Assembly: GCF_004361855.1 (NCBI RefSeq)
Contig: NZ_SNWQ01000007.1
Coordinates: 1 to 64,000 of the forward strand
From: Kribbella caucasensis
GTDB lineage: Bacteria > Actinomycetota > Actinomycetes > Propionibacteriales > Kribbellaceae
Length of the DNA stretch: 64,000 nt
Direction: 5' to 3'
The translations under genes and the position numbers were made by a program. Under the pieces are notes generated by a model that worked only from the letters and a program-made list of their open reading frames with translations, was not told where the DNA came from and ran no database searches. Numbering within the stretch: position 1 is the first letter of the stretch; the number at the start of each line of letters is the position of its first letter. Positions 1 through 7,831 of this stretch are shown here, piece after piece.

Positions 1-75
1 CTGCGACGACCCCAAACCACTGAAACCGACCCGCTCGACCCAAACCCGTCCGTCGAGACCGACCCGGAAACGCAC
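1..75 (-). CDS. Possible 5' end of an unknown gene, cut by the window edge
   Basis: A reading frame on the minus strand opens at a GTG (positions 73-75) and stays open to the window edge. A perfect AGGAGG lies at 88-93, twelve bases before the GTG, which is a little far for a ribosome binding site. The 25 visible codons contain no recognisable motif. The frame lies just past the strong hairpin at 102-131, a natural place for a new transcript to start. The call is tentative because so little is visible. Confidence 0.3.
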   Translation of the reverse strand, partial: MRFRVGLDGRVWVERVGFSGLGSSQ

Positions 76-101
76 CTATTTCAGCGGCCTCCTAGAAACC
101 A

Positions 102-131
102 AACGGGGCGCCACCATTGTGGCGCCCCGTT
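102..131 (-). terminator. Strong GC-rich hairpin, likely terminator
   Basis: Arms at 102-114 and 119-131 are perfect complements (13 bp) around the loop CATT. On the minus strand the hairpin is followed by TTTGGTTT, as in a Rho-independent terminator. It would end the transcript of the minus-strand gene that stops at position 340. I see no gene or tRNA cloverleaf between 132 and 339. Confidence 0.7.
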
Positions 132-339
132 CAGCAAGATTGTGGCGTCGGACCGGGAGCGCCTCACGGCGCGTGGCCGCTCGTAGCGGCTTAATTTGGG
201 ACCCGGGGCTACCGCGGTCCGACACCTCGAACAGTGTAGCGGGTGTCCAAATGCCTTGTCCTGTTGACGTTTCGGATCGTGGCAGCCGTAGCATCAACAC
301 CCGGTCGAGCGCAAGAGGCCTTACCGAACTGCCAGCGAA

Positions 340-945
340 CTACCAGAGTTGGCCGGCCCGCTCCGTGCGCGCGGCGGTCTGCAACTGGTCCGCCATCTCG
401 ACCAGTTTGGACGCCGACCGGACCTGGTCGTGCCCGTCGTCGGCGAGATGGGCGCGACCGGTCGCGACGATCCTGGCGAACGCCGCGGCCCGATCCAGAG
501 TCGTGGCGAAGTCACCCGTCGCCACGCCTCGCAGTACGGCGTCGACCATGTCCTTGACCTCGGTCGGGCCGGGCGGATCGGCGACGCCGGCGACCACGGC
601 ATGCACTTCGGCGTAGTCGCGGCCGGTGGCGTACTCGCGGGAGACGTCCTCGGCGCTCCCGTGCACCCAGGACCGGAGGAGATAGAGCCGCCAGAGTGTG
701 CCTGGCAGCGAGTCGGCGGGAGCGTCGGACCACAGGTCGGCGAGCTCGTCCAGGCCGTAGTCGTCGGCCAGCTTCACCACCCGGGCGACCACGTCCTCGT
801 CCTCGCTCGACCGGGCGCCGCGCACCAGCAGCTCCGCGGTCCGGTGCGCGACCTCGGCCGCGGTGGCCGGATCGACTGCGCCGGGCAGCGACTCGAACAG
901 CTGGTTGCCGGGCAGGATCGGCCGGCGCGGACTGGAAGCGCTCAC
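340..945 (-). CDS. Conserved unknown protein, 201 aa
   Basis: The protein is soluble, acidic and helix-rich, with no membrane segment and no catalytic motif I recognise. The open frame extends upstream to 1689, but that extension is arginine/proline-rich and antisense to the gene at 1012. I therefore take the GTG at 943-945, which begins V-S-A-S-S-P. The conserved-looking body starts soon after, at 'GNQLFESLPGAVDP'. It is divergent from the small gene at 1012 and probably ends at the hairpin at 102-131. No function is assigned. Confidence 0.6.
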   Translation of the reverse strand: MSASSPRRPILPGNQLFESLPGAVDPATAAEVAHRTAELLVRGARSSEDEDVVARVVKLADDYGLDELADLWSDAPADSLPGTLWRLYLLRSWVHGSAEDVSREYATGRDYAEVHAVVAGVADPPGPTEVKDMVDAVLRGVATGDFATTLDRAAAFARIVATGRAHLADDGHDQVRSASKLVEMADQLQTAARTERAGQLW

Positions 946-1011
946 GAAGCCATGATCCCTGACAGCTGTGAACACCCCATTTCGACCCGGCGGGGTCAGT
1001 ACCCTCGATTT

Positions 1012-1410
1012 ATGGCAGCAGGTGGCGGGCGGGGTCGGTTGGCGAAGAATCTGGTCAAGTACGGCGTGCGGTACGGGCCGGTGGCGTTCGAGGCGGTGAA
1101 GCACGGACGGGAACCGGCCCAGCAGGCGATCCAGGCCGCGCTGGCCAAGCGGACCGCCCGGAAGAAGGCCGTCGAGCACGCTCTCACCGTGCGCGAGGGG
1201 TCGCTGCTCAAGGTGATCAAGGACGGCCAGGCGATCTTCTTCGTGTTCAGCGGCGACGCCATCGTCACCACCTATCCGCCCGTCCCACAGGCCACCTATC
1301 CGGAGCTGCTCCGGCACGCCGACCTGGATCGCCGCGAGCCCGCCGTGGTCCTCGCCGCCCAGCGCCGGAAGCTCACAGCCCGGCTGCCGAAACCGCGCCG
1401 CCGCAGCTGA
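1012..1410 (+). CDS. Small basic protein of unknown function, 132 aa
   Basis: Both ends are rich in Arg and Lys; a more hydrophobic centre contains 'AIFFVFSGDAIVTTYPP'. There is no signal peptide or known motif. The start ATG at 1012 has no Shine-Dalgarno sequence, but TACCCT (1000-1005) fits a -10 box six bases upstream, so the mRNA is probably leaderless. The open frame extends back to 349, but the upstream part is antisense to the neighbouring gene and has shadow composition. Function unknown. Confidence 0.6.
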   Translation: MAAGGGRGRLAKNLVKYGVRYGPVAFEAVKHGREPAQQAIQAALAKRTARKKAVEHALTVREGSLLKVIKDGQAIFFVFSGDAIVTTYPPVPQATYPELLRHADLDRREPAVVLAAQRRKLTARLPKPRRRS

Positions 1411-1531
1411 GCTCACGGCTTTCCCACGCGTTTCAGCTTGAAGGTTGACGCGTGCGTAACATTCCGGACCCGGTTGGGCAACACCCTCATCGCACAGTGG
1501 AAGCACGTTTTCACGAGGGAGGGCGTTCCGC

Positions 1532-2647
1532 ATGCTCTGGAAGATCAGGACCGAACTCGCCGACCGGCCCGGTGCCCTGGCCGAACTCGCTGCACGGTGT
1601 GGTGCGGACGACATCAACATCCTCAGCCTCGAGGTCTTCACCGCCGAAACCGGAGCGGTCGACGAACTGGTCGTGTCCACCGGAGTCAACTGGACCGCCG
1701 AAGCCCTGACCGCGCTGATCGCCGAAGCCGGCTGCGGCCGTACGACGGTCCGCCCGTGTCAGGCCGACGTACTGAGCGACGCCCCGACCCGGTATCTGCG
1801 GGCCGTGCTCCGGCTGATCGACGACCCGATCGCCGTCGACGAGGAACTGGAGAGCCTGCAGGGGTTCGAGGAGTACACCCCGGCCGAGTGGGCCCGCGCC
1901 GACGCCCTGGTCGAGATCGCGGGCCGGCTGGCCGAGCGGTTCGACGGGACCGTGGTCGAGGGCCCGCGCCCTGGCAGCGCCGTACCGGAGCTGCGTAAGG
2001 CGACCGTGGACGATGCGCAGGCGGTTGTCGACATGCACGAGCGCTGTTCGTACGAGAGCCGCACCCGCCGGTACCACGTGCCGATGCCGAAGCTGACCGC
2101 CCGGACCGCGCGCCACCTGTCCGCACCGGCCGGAGGGGTCTCCCTCGTCGCCGCTGTCGATGACGCTGTGATCGGGATGGCGACGGCCGCTCCGTGGGAG
2201 GAGCTGGACGGCACCGCGATGGAGGTCGCGGTACTGATCGAGGACGGCTGGCAGCGGCAGGGTCTGGGCTCGCAGTTGCTGCGGAAGGTCATCCGCGAGG
2301 CGCAGCTGCTCGGGGCCGACCGCGTGGTGTGCATGGTCCAGCCCGAGAACCTGGCGATGCTCCGCACGATCGAAGGACTGCGGATGCGGACCCGGGTCGT
2401 CCAGGACGGCGACAACCTGATGGTCACGGTGGCTCTGTCCGACGAGAGCTTGTCGCATTCCGTGGATCGGCCGCCGGTGGCCTATCGTCAGAACCGTGCC
2501 CTCCCTGCCCACCGGACGCCATCCACACGGTCTTCTGGTCAACCTGCCCGCGACCACTCGCTCGCCGGCCTTGCAGCTGTTCCAGCGCTTCCTGCTCGCG
2601 CTGGGACTGCTGACCGTGATGGTGCTCATCGTGGTGGTCGACCGTGA
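1532..2647 (+). CDS. ACT domain-GNAT acetyltransferase fusion
   Basis: The N-terminal ~80 residues form an ACT domain ('ELADRPGALAELAARCGADD', an amino-acid-binding regulatory fold). Residues ~150-305 form a GNAT acetyltransferase, with the acetyl-CoA loop recognisable in 'EDGWQRQGLGSQLL'. ACT-GNAT fusions are known in actinobacteria, where an amino acid allosterically controls protein lysine acetylation; that role is inferred here. The last ~60 residues, after 'VTVALSDES', are rich in Arg, Pro, Ser and His and run 152 bp into the next gene in another frame. This tail may be non-conserved read-through after an ancestral stop was lost. Confidence 0.8.
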   Translation: MLWKIRTELADRPGALAELAARCGADDINILSLEVFTAETGAVDELVVSTGVNWTAEALTALIAEAGCGRTTVRPCQADVLSDAPTRYLRAVLRLIDDPIAVDEELESLQGFEEYTPAEWARADALVEIAGRLAERFDGTVVEGPRPGSAVPELRKATVDDAQAVVDMHERCSYESRTRRYHVPMPKLTARTARHLSAPAGGVSLVAAVDDAVIGMATAAPWEELDGTAMEVAVLIEDGWQRQGLGSQLLRKVIREAQLLGADRVVCMVQPENLAMLRTIEGLRMRTRVVQDGDNLMVTVALSDESLSHSVDRPPVAYRQNRALPAHRTPSTRSSGQPARDHSLAGLAAVPALPARAGTADRDGAHRGGRP

Positions 2648-3569
2648 TGGTTACCGCGACAGTTATGACGGCCGCGTCGACCTGATCGACAGCATCTACT
2701 ACGCAACCGTCACGCTCACCACCACGGGCTACGGCGACATCACCCCGGTGACGCCGGCCGCCCGGCTGGTGAACGCCTTCATCGTCACACCGCTGCGGAT
2801 CGCGTTCCTGGTGGTACTGGTCGGCACGACCCTGGAAGTATTGGCGACCGAAGGTCGACGCATCATGCGCGACTCGCGATGGAGGAAGCGCATGAAGGAT
2901 CACACAGTCGTCATCGGCTACGGCACCAAGGGCAGGTCGGCCGTGCAGACCCTGCTCAGCAACGGGGTGAAGCGCGAGAACATCGTGGTGATCGACCCGC
3001 GCGCCACGGCGATCGGGGATGCGGGCAACGACCAGATGGCCGCGTTCCACGGTGACGCGACCAACCGGACCGTACTGCGGCGCGCCGAGGTGGGGCTGGC
3101 CCGCGAGGTGATCGTGACGACGGATCGGGACGACGCGGCTGTTCTGGTGACGTTGGCCGTGCGGCAGTTGAATCCGAACGCGCACATCGTGGTCGCGGTC
3201 CGGGAGGAGGACAACGTTCCCCTGCTGCGGCAGAGCGGCGCGGACGCGGTGGTTACGTCGTCGGAGGCGGTTGGTCGGTTGATGGGGCTGTCGGCTGTCA
3301 GCCCGAATCTGGGCGAGGTGATGGAGGACCTGCTGACGTACGGCGAGGGTCTTGAGGTGGCCGAACGGCCGGTTCTCGGCCGCGAGGTCGGCAAGCCCCC
3401 GTCGGCGGTGCCGGACCGGGTCGTCTCAGTCGTCCGCGACGGCAAGGTCCACCGGTACTACGACTCGTCCGTGTCGGTGCTGGCCGCGGGCGACAAACTC
3501 ATCGTGGTCCGGCCGGCGAAGGAGACCCCCTGGGCCGAGCGGCCCGGCGCCGACGAAGACGACGAGTAA
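2496..3569 (+). CDS. Two-TM potassium channel with RCK/TrkA domain
   Basis: This is a membrane K+ channel subunit of 357 aa. TM1 lies at about residues 29-49, and the pore loop carries the selectivity filter T-T-G-Y-G-D (76-81). TM2 at about 90-116 is followed by a cytoplasmic RCK domain whose Rossmann loop is 'VIGYGTKGRS' (138-147), and the C-terminus resembles TrkA-C. The family forms tetramers gated by ligand binding to the RCK ring. The only start that keeps TM1 intact is GTG 2496, which places the first 152 bp inside the upstream ACT-GNAT frame. Confidence 0.9.
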   Translation: MPSLPTGRHPHGLLVNLPATTRSPALQLFQRFLLALGLLTVMVLIVVVDRDGYRDSYDGRVDLIDSIYYATVTLTTTGYGDITPVTPAARLVNAFIVTPLRIAFLVVLVGTTLEVLATEGRRIMRDSRWRKRMKDHTVVIGYGTKGRSAVQTLLSNGVKRENIVVIDPRATAIGDAGNDQMAAFHGDATNRTVLRRAEVGLAREVIVTTDRDDAAVLVTLAVRQLNPNAHIVVAVREEDNVPLLRQSGADAVVTSSEAVGRLMGLSAVSPNLGEVMEDLLTYGEGLEVAERPVLGREVGKPPSAVPDRVVSVVRDGKVHRYYDSSVSVLAAGDKLIVVRPAKETPWAERPGADEDDE

Positions 3570-3666
3570 GGCCCCGCTGTACGGCGGACGGTCCCGGGTA
3601 GCGCTCGGCACCCGATACGAGTGGTTGGGCGGGGACGGAGCGGGTGGGGTTCGTCGACCGGTGGTC

Positions 3667-3695
3667 TTGACCGGTGGGGGATGGCGTCCTAGTGT
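3667..3695 (+). promoter_or_regulatory. SigA-type promoter of the lacI-led operon
   Basis: TTGACC (3667-3672) and TAGTGT (3690-3695) are separated by 17 bp, a good vegetative promoter. The predicted transcription start is near 3702, inside the LacI operator, which suits direct repression. Confidence 0.6.
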
Positions 3696-3699
3696 CTGA

Positions 3700-3727
3700 C
3701 TTGTAAACGATTACAAGAACGATTACA
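3700..3727 (+). promoter_or_regulatory. LacI-family operator with an extra half-site
   Basis: CTTGTAAACGATTACAAG (3700-3717) is an inverted repeat centred on CG, as expected for LacI/GalR operators (TGTAA-wCGw-TTACA). AACGATTACA is then repeated directly (3706-3715 and 3718-3727, 12 bp apart), giving an additional half-site. The site sits between the -10 box and the GTG of the adjacent regulator gene, implying autoregulation and control of the whole downstream operon. Confidence 0.7.
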
Positions 3728-3730
3728 GGG

Positions 3731-4768
3731 GTGCTTGTGAGTCGGCCGACGATCGCTAGGGTGGCCCGGGCTGCGGGGGTTTCGGTGGCCTCGGTGTCGC
3801 GGGTGCTGAACGGGTTGCCGGCGACGGAGGAGATGGCGGAGCGGGTTCGGCGGGCGGTTGAAGAGCTGGGGTACGTGCCGGACGCCCGGGCTCGGTCGCT
3901 GAAGGTGGGGCGGACGTTTCAGTTGACGCTGGCGGTCGCGGACGTCGGGAACCCGGTGTACGTGACGATGATGCGGGCGGTGGAGGAAGTGGTCTCGGCG
4001 GCCGGGTATCGGCTGGTGGTGACGACGACCGGGCCTGATGTCGTCGATGAGGTCGCGCTGGTTCGGGGGATGGCGCGCGGGTATGCCGACGGGTTGGTGA
4101 TCAGTCCGTTGCGGGTGGATGACGACCTGATCAAGTCGATCCGCGAGTGCGACGTACCGGTGGTCGTCGCGGGTAACGTGCCGGCCCGGGCTGGGGTGGA
4201 CACGGTGCGGGCGAACTCGCCGAAGGGGATGTTGCTCGCGGTCGAGCATCTACTGGCGAAGGGGCGGCGGCGGATCGCGTTCGTGAACGGGCCGGTGGAC
4301 ACCGTGCCGGGTTCGGCGCGGGCGAAGGGGTTCCGCGAGGCGATGAAGGCGAATGAGTTGCAGGCGGTGGGCGAGGTCGAGGCTGCCGATTTCACCTTCG
4401 CCGCCGGGCGCGCCGCCGGGAAGGAACTGCTCGGGGAGAGCGCGTACGAGGCGGGCTCGCGCGGAGATGGTCCGGCTGCGACGGCGAGGTTGGATGCGGT
4501 GATCTGTGCGAATGACTTGCTTGCCGTGGGCATCATGCACGAGCTGGGCGCGCGCGGTCTCGCCGTACCGGCTGAGGTTGCGGTGATCGGGATGGATGAC
4601 AGTGAGCTGGCGGAGCAGTCGTTTCCGCCGCTGACGAGTGTGAACCTCGGTTCGGCCGAGCGGGGGCGGCGGGCCGCGGAGTTGCTGCTGGCAAGGATCG
4701 AGGACGACAGCCGGCCGCCGCGGCGGATCGTCGTTCAGCCGACCCTGAGTGTTCGGAGTTCGACATGA
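3731..4768 (+). CDS. LacI-family transcriptional regulator
   Basis: The protein (345 aa) is full length for the family. The N-terminal helix-turn-helix and hinge helix are visible in 'TIARVARAAGVSVASVSRVL' (residues 7-26), followed by a periplasmic-binding-protein-like sugar sensor ending near residue 345. GTG 3731 and GTG 3737 are both possible starts. It is the first gene of a chain of overlapping genes (ATGA with the next permease) and is preceded by its own operator, so it probably represses the operon until the imported sugar or nucleoside binds. The inducer cannot be told from sequence. Confidence 0.9.
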   Translation: MLVSRPTIARVARAAGVSVASVSRVLNGLPATEEMAERVRRAVEELGYVPDARARSLKVGRTFQLTLAVADVGNPVYVTMMRAVEEVVSAAGYRLVVTTTGPDVVDEVALVRGMARGYADGLVISPLRVDDDLIKSIRECDVPVVVAGNVPARAGVDTVRANSPKGMLLAVEHLLAKGRRRIAFVNGPVDTVPGSARAKGFREAMKANELQAVGEVEAADFTFAAGRAAGKELLGESAYEAGSRGDGPAATARLDAVICANDLLAVGIMHELGARGLAVPAEVAVIGMDDSELAEQSFPPLTSVNLGSAERGRRAAELLLARIEDDSRPPRRIVVQPTLSVRSST

Positions 4769-5697
4769 CCACGCAAGTCGCGGCCGCGCCGGAACGGGCG
4801 GCCGGGAAGCCGCCCAATCGCGGCCGGCCGAAGCAGAACCGGGAAGCGATCATCCTGTTCCTGCCCGCGTTGCTGCCGGTGCTGTTGCTCAGCGTTTACC
4901 CACTGGTGAGGGGTATAGCGCTCGGCTTCACCGACGCCCGGGCCGGCCTGAACGTCGACACGAACTTCATCGGCTTCGGCAACTTCGGCAAGCTGTTGCA
5001 GAACGACCTGTTCTGGGACTCGTTCCGGATCGGCATCATCTGGACCCTGTCGGTCACCATCCTGCAGTTCGTCGCGGCGCTCGGCCTGGCGTTGCTGCTG
5101 AACACCGACATCAAGTTCCGCGGTGTCGCCCGGACGCTGGCGCTGATCCCGTGGGCGATGCCGCCGGTGGTGGTCGCGATCATGTGGCGCCTGTTGCTGC
5201 ACCCGACCAACGGCCCGGTCAACGAGATCCTGCAGAACCTGAACCTGACCAGCCAGCCGATCAACTTCCTCGGCGACTTCAGTACGGCGCTGCCGGCGGT
5301 GATCGTGGTCGGCATCTGGGTCGGTATGCCGATGACGACGGTCACCCTGCTCGCCGGGTTGCAAGGGATCGACCGGTCCCTGTACGAGGCGGCCGCGGTG
5401 GACGGCGCGAGCGCGTGGAGCCAGTTCTGGAACATCACGCTGCCGCAGCTGAGGACCGTGATCGTCGCGATCACCAGCCTGGACATGATCTGGAACTTCA
5501 ACTCGTTCGGCCTGGTCTACGTGCTCACAGCCGGCGGTCCGGGCGGCAAGACGATGCTGCCGATGCTGTTCGCCTACAACGAGGCGTTCCGGTACGGGAA
5601 CTTCGGGATGGCGGCGGCGATGGGTGACGTGATGGTCGTGATCATCATCGTGTTCCTCGCCTTCTACCTGCGGAACCGGTTGAGGAGCCAGGCATGA
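4765..5697 (+). CDS. Sugar ABC transporter permease (MalF/UgpA type)
   Basis: This is an inner-membrane permease of the carbohydrate uptake (CUT1) family, 310 aa, with six predicted TM segments. The first is at about residues 31-52. The ABC-ATPase contact loop 'EAAAVDGASAWSQFWNITLP' fits the EAA motif. The start codon overlaps the lacI stop (ATGA). It would form a heterodimeric channel with the next gene product. No ATPase gene is present in the operon, so a shared MsiK-type ATPase, as known in Streptomyces, is expected. Confidence 0.92.
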   Translation: MTTQVAAAPERAAGKPPNRGRPKQNREAIILFLPALLPVLLLSVYPLVRGIALGFTDARAGLNVDTNFIGFGNFGKLLQNDLFWDSFRIGIIWTLSVTILQFVAALGLALLLNTDIKFRGVARTLALIPWAMPPVVVAIMWRLLLHPTNGPVNEILQNLNLTSQPINFLGDFSTALPAVIVVGIWVGMPMTTVTLLAGLQGIDRSLYEAAAVDGASAWSQFWNITLPQLRTVIVAITSLDMIWNFNSFGLVYVLTAGGPGGKTMLPMLFAYNEAFRYGNFGMAAAMGDVMVVIIIVFLAFYLRNRLRSQA

Positions 5698-6527
5698 GGA
5701 CCCGACCGGCGGCCCGCGCCGCGCAGTACGTCGCGGTGGTGTGTTACCTGATCTTCCTCGGCTTCCCGTTGCTCTGGCTGATCTCCAGTTCGCTGAAGTC
5801 GCCGCAGGAGTTCGCCAGCATCACGCCGTCGTTCCTGCCGAAGAACGTGGACTTCTCCAACTACACGGACGCGCTGGAGGAACAAGGGCTGGTCCGCGGA
5901 CTGATGAACAGCCTGCAGATCTCGGTCGCCTCGACCATCCTGGTGCTGGTCGTGTCGTTGCCGGTGTCCTACGCGCTGGCCCGGTTCCGCAGCCGGCTGC
6001 GGCCGATCACCAACGGCTGGATCCTGGTCAGCCAGGTGTTCCCGGTGATCCTGATCGTGATCCCGCTGTTCATGATCCTGCGGCCGCTGCACCTGACCAA
6101 CACGATCCCCGGCGTGGTGATCGTCTACATGGTCTGGTCGATGCCGTTCGCGCTGTGGATGCTGCAGGGCTACGTCGCCGCAGTACCGCGGGAGCTGGAG
6201 GAAGCCGCGTCGGTTGATGGCGCGAGCCGGCTGCGAACCATCGTGTCGATCGTGATGCCGCTGCTGCGGCCGGGGCTGATCGCGACCGCGATGTTCACCT
6301 TCATCTCGGCGTGGAACGAATTCTTCTTCGCCCTGGTCCTGTTGCAGGACCCGGAACTCAAGACGCTGCCGTTGGTGCTCGCCCGCTTCGTCGGGGCCGA
6401 GGGCCAGGTCCAGTTCGGACCACTCGCGGCCGCGTCCGTACTGGCCACCGTGCCGAGCCTGGTGTTCTTCGCCTTCTTGCAGCGCCGGTTGACATCCGGC
6501 CTGCTGAGCGGCGCCGTGAAGGGCTGA
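5694..6527 (+). CDS. Sugar ABC transporter permease (MalG/UgpE type)
   Basis: This second CUT1 permease has 277 aa and six TM segments. Its EAA loop is 'EEAASVDGASRLRTIVSIVM', near residues 165-184. The gene overlaps the previous one by ATGA, so the two partner permeases are translationally coupled. The Pro-rich periplasmic segment after TM1 ('SITPSFLPKNVDFSNYTDAL') is typical of the family. The substrate is not predictable from the permease. Confidence 0.92.
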   Translation: MRTRPAARAAQYVAVVCYLIFLGFPLLWLISSSLKSPQEFASITPSFLPKNVDFSNYTDALEEQGLVRGLMNSLQISVASTILVLVVSLPVSYALARFRSRLRPITNGWILVSQVFPVILIVIPLFMILRPLHLTNTIPGVVIVYMVWSMPFALWMLQGYVAAVPRELEEAASVDGASRLRTIVSIVMPLLRPGLIATAMFTFISAWNEFFFALVLLQDPELKTLPLVLARFVGAEGQVQFGPLAAASVLATVPSLVFFAFLQRRLTSGLLSGAVKG

Positions 6528-6550
6528 GCCCATCCCCTGAGGAGAGAATT

Positions 6551-7831
6551 ATGAAGAAAGTAGTGACCGCTCTGATGGCGGCGGGTGCTCTGGTGGCACT
6601 CGCGGCCTGTGGCGGAGGTAGTGACGACAGCTCGGGCGGTGGCGCTTCGGGCGAGAAGGTGACGCTGAAGTTCCAGAGCCTCGCCTTCCAGAAGTCGACC
6701 GTGGCCGCGACCAAGAAGATCGTCGCGGACTGGAACGCGGCCAACCCGAACATCCAGGTCGAGTACGTCCAGGGCAGCTGGGACTCGGTGCACGACCAGC
6801 TGGTCACCCAGTTCCAGGGCGGCACCGCGCCGGACATCATCCACGACGAGTCCGCCGACATCACCGGCTTCGCGAACCAGGGCTACCTCGCCGACCTCTC
6901 GCCGTACCTGAGCCAGGAAACCAAGGACGCCGTCCCGCAGGGCGTCTGGGACAGCGTCTCCAGCGACGGCAAGGTGTACGCAGCGCCGACGCTGCTGCAG
7001 TCGTACGTCGTGTTCGGCAACTCCGCGTTGCTCAAGCAGGCGGGTGTCTCGACGACGGGTGACTCGCTCAGCTGGGATCAGCTGGCCGCGGACGCCAAGA
7101 AGCTGACGGCGGGCGGCAAGTACGGGCTCGGCTGGGGCCTGAAGAGCCCGACCGCGACCGTGCTGAACCTCGGAATGAACTTCGACGCGCAGTTCTTCGA
7201 GGGGTCCGGCAAGGACGCCACCGCGAAGATCGGCGACGCCGAGCTGGAGGTGCCGAAGCGGATCCACGCGATGGCCTATACCGACAAGTCGATCGACCCG
7301 ACCTCGCTGACCCAGAGCGGTTCGGACGCGCTGCCCGGATTCTTCGGCGGCAAGTACGCGATGGTTGTCGCGGGCAACTTCACCGCCCAGCAGATGGTCG
7401 AGCAGGCGCCGAAGGGCTTCCAGTGGGAGGTGCTTCCGCCGCTGAAGGGTACGTCCAGCAAGCAGGCGGCCAACCCGCAGACGCTGTCGGTGCCGGCCGA
7501 GGGCAAGCACATCGAGCAGGCGGCGAAGTTCATCGACTACTTCATGAAGGCTGACAACCTGGCCGCGGTCGGTCAGGGTGACTGGCTGATCCCGACCACC
7601 CAGGCGGCCCGCGACGTCATCTCGCAGCAGACCGGTGGCAAGAACGGCTGGGCGCAGACGCTGGCCAGCGGTACGGAGCTGACCAAGGCGCCGTTCCAGA
7701 GCGTGGAGAACTACCCGAAGTGGAAGGACCAGATCGCGACGCCGGCGCTGCAGGAGTTCCTGGCGAACAAGATCGACCTCGCGGCCCTGGGCAAGAAGCT
7801 GAGCGACGGATGGGGTCAGGTCAACAGCTGA
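6551..7831 (+). CDS. ABC transporter sugar-binding lipoprotein
   Basis: This 426-aa extracellular solute-binding protein (SBP family 1) begins with a lipoprotein signal: Lys-Lys, a hydrophobic core and the lipobox L-A-A-C (Cys20), then a Gly/Ser linker. The mature domain has the usual two-lobe pattern, including 'GGTAPDIIHDESADITGFAN'. The ATG at 6551 follows GAGGAGAG (6538-6545). Its stop TGA shares a base with the next gene's ATG. It delivers ligand to the two upstream permeases; the enzymes downstream suggest a ribosyl- or glycosyl-containing ligand (inference). Confidence 0.92.
   Translation: MKKVVTALMAAGALVALAACGGGSDDSSGGGASGEKVTLKFQSLAFQKSTVAATKKIVADWNAANPNIQVEYVQGSWDSVHDQLVTQFQGGTAPDIIHDESADITGFANQGYLADLSPYLSQETKDAVPQGVWDSVSSDGKVYAAPTLLQSYVVFGNSALLKQAGVSTTGDSLSWDQLAADAKKLTAGGKYGLGWGLKSPTATVLNLGMNFDAQFFEGSGKDATAKIGDAELEVPKRIHAMAYTDKSIDPTSLTQSGSDALPGFFGGKYAMVVAGNFTAQQMVEQAPKGFQWEVLPPLKGTSSKQAANPQTLSVPAEGKHIEQAAKFIDYFMKADNLAAVGQGDWLIPTTQAARDVISQQTGGKNGWAQTLASGTELTKAPFQSVENYPKWKDQIATPALQEFLANKIDLAALGKKLSDGWGQVNS

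Noticed and set aside
132-339. Possible tRNA or small RNA gene
   Set aside because: No cloverleaf, T-loop consensus or acceptor pairing could be built on either strand; only the hairpin at 102-131 is convincing.
946-1689. N-terminal extension of the 340-945 gene to 1689
   Set aside because: The added residues are antisense to the gene at 1012 and compositionally unlike the rest; GTG 945 fits the start of the coherent domain.
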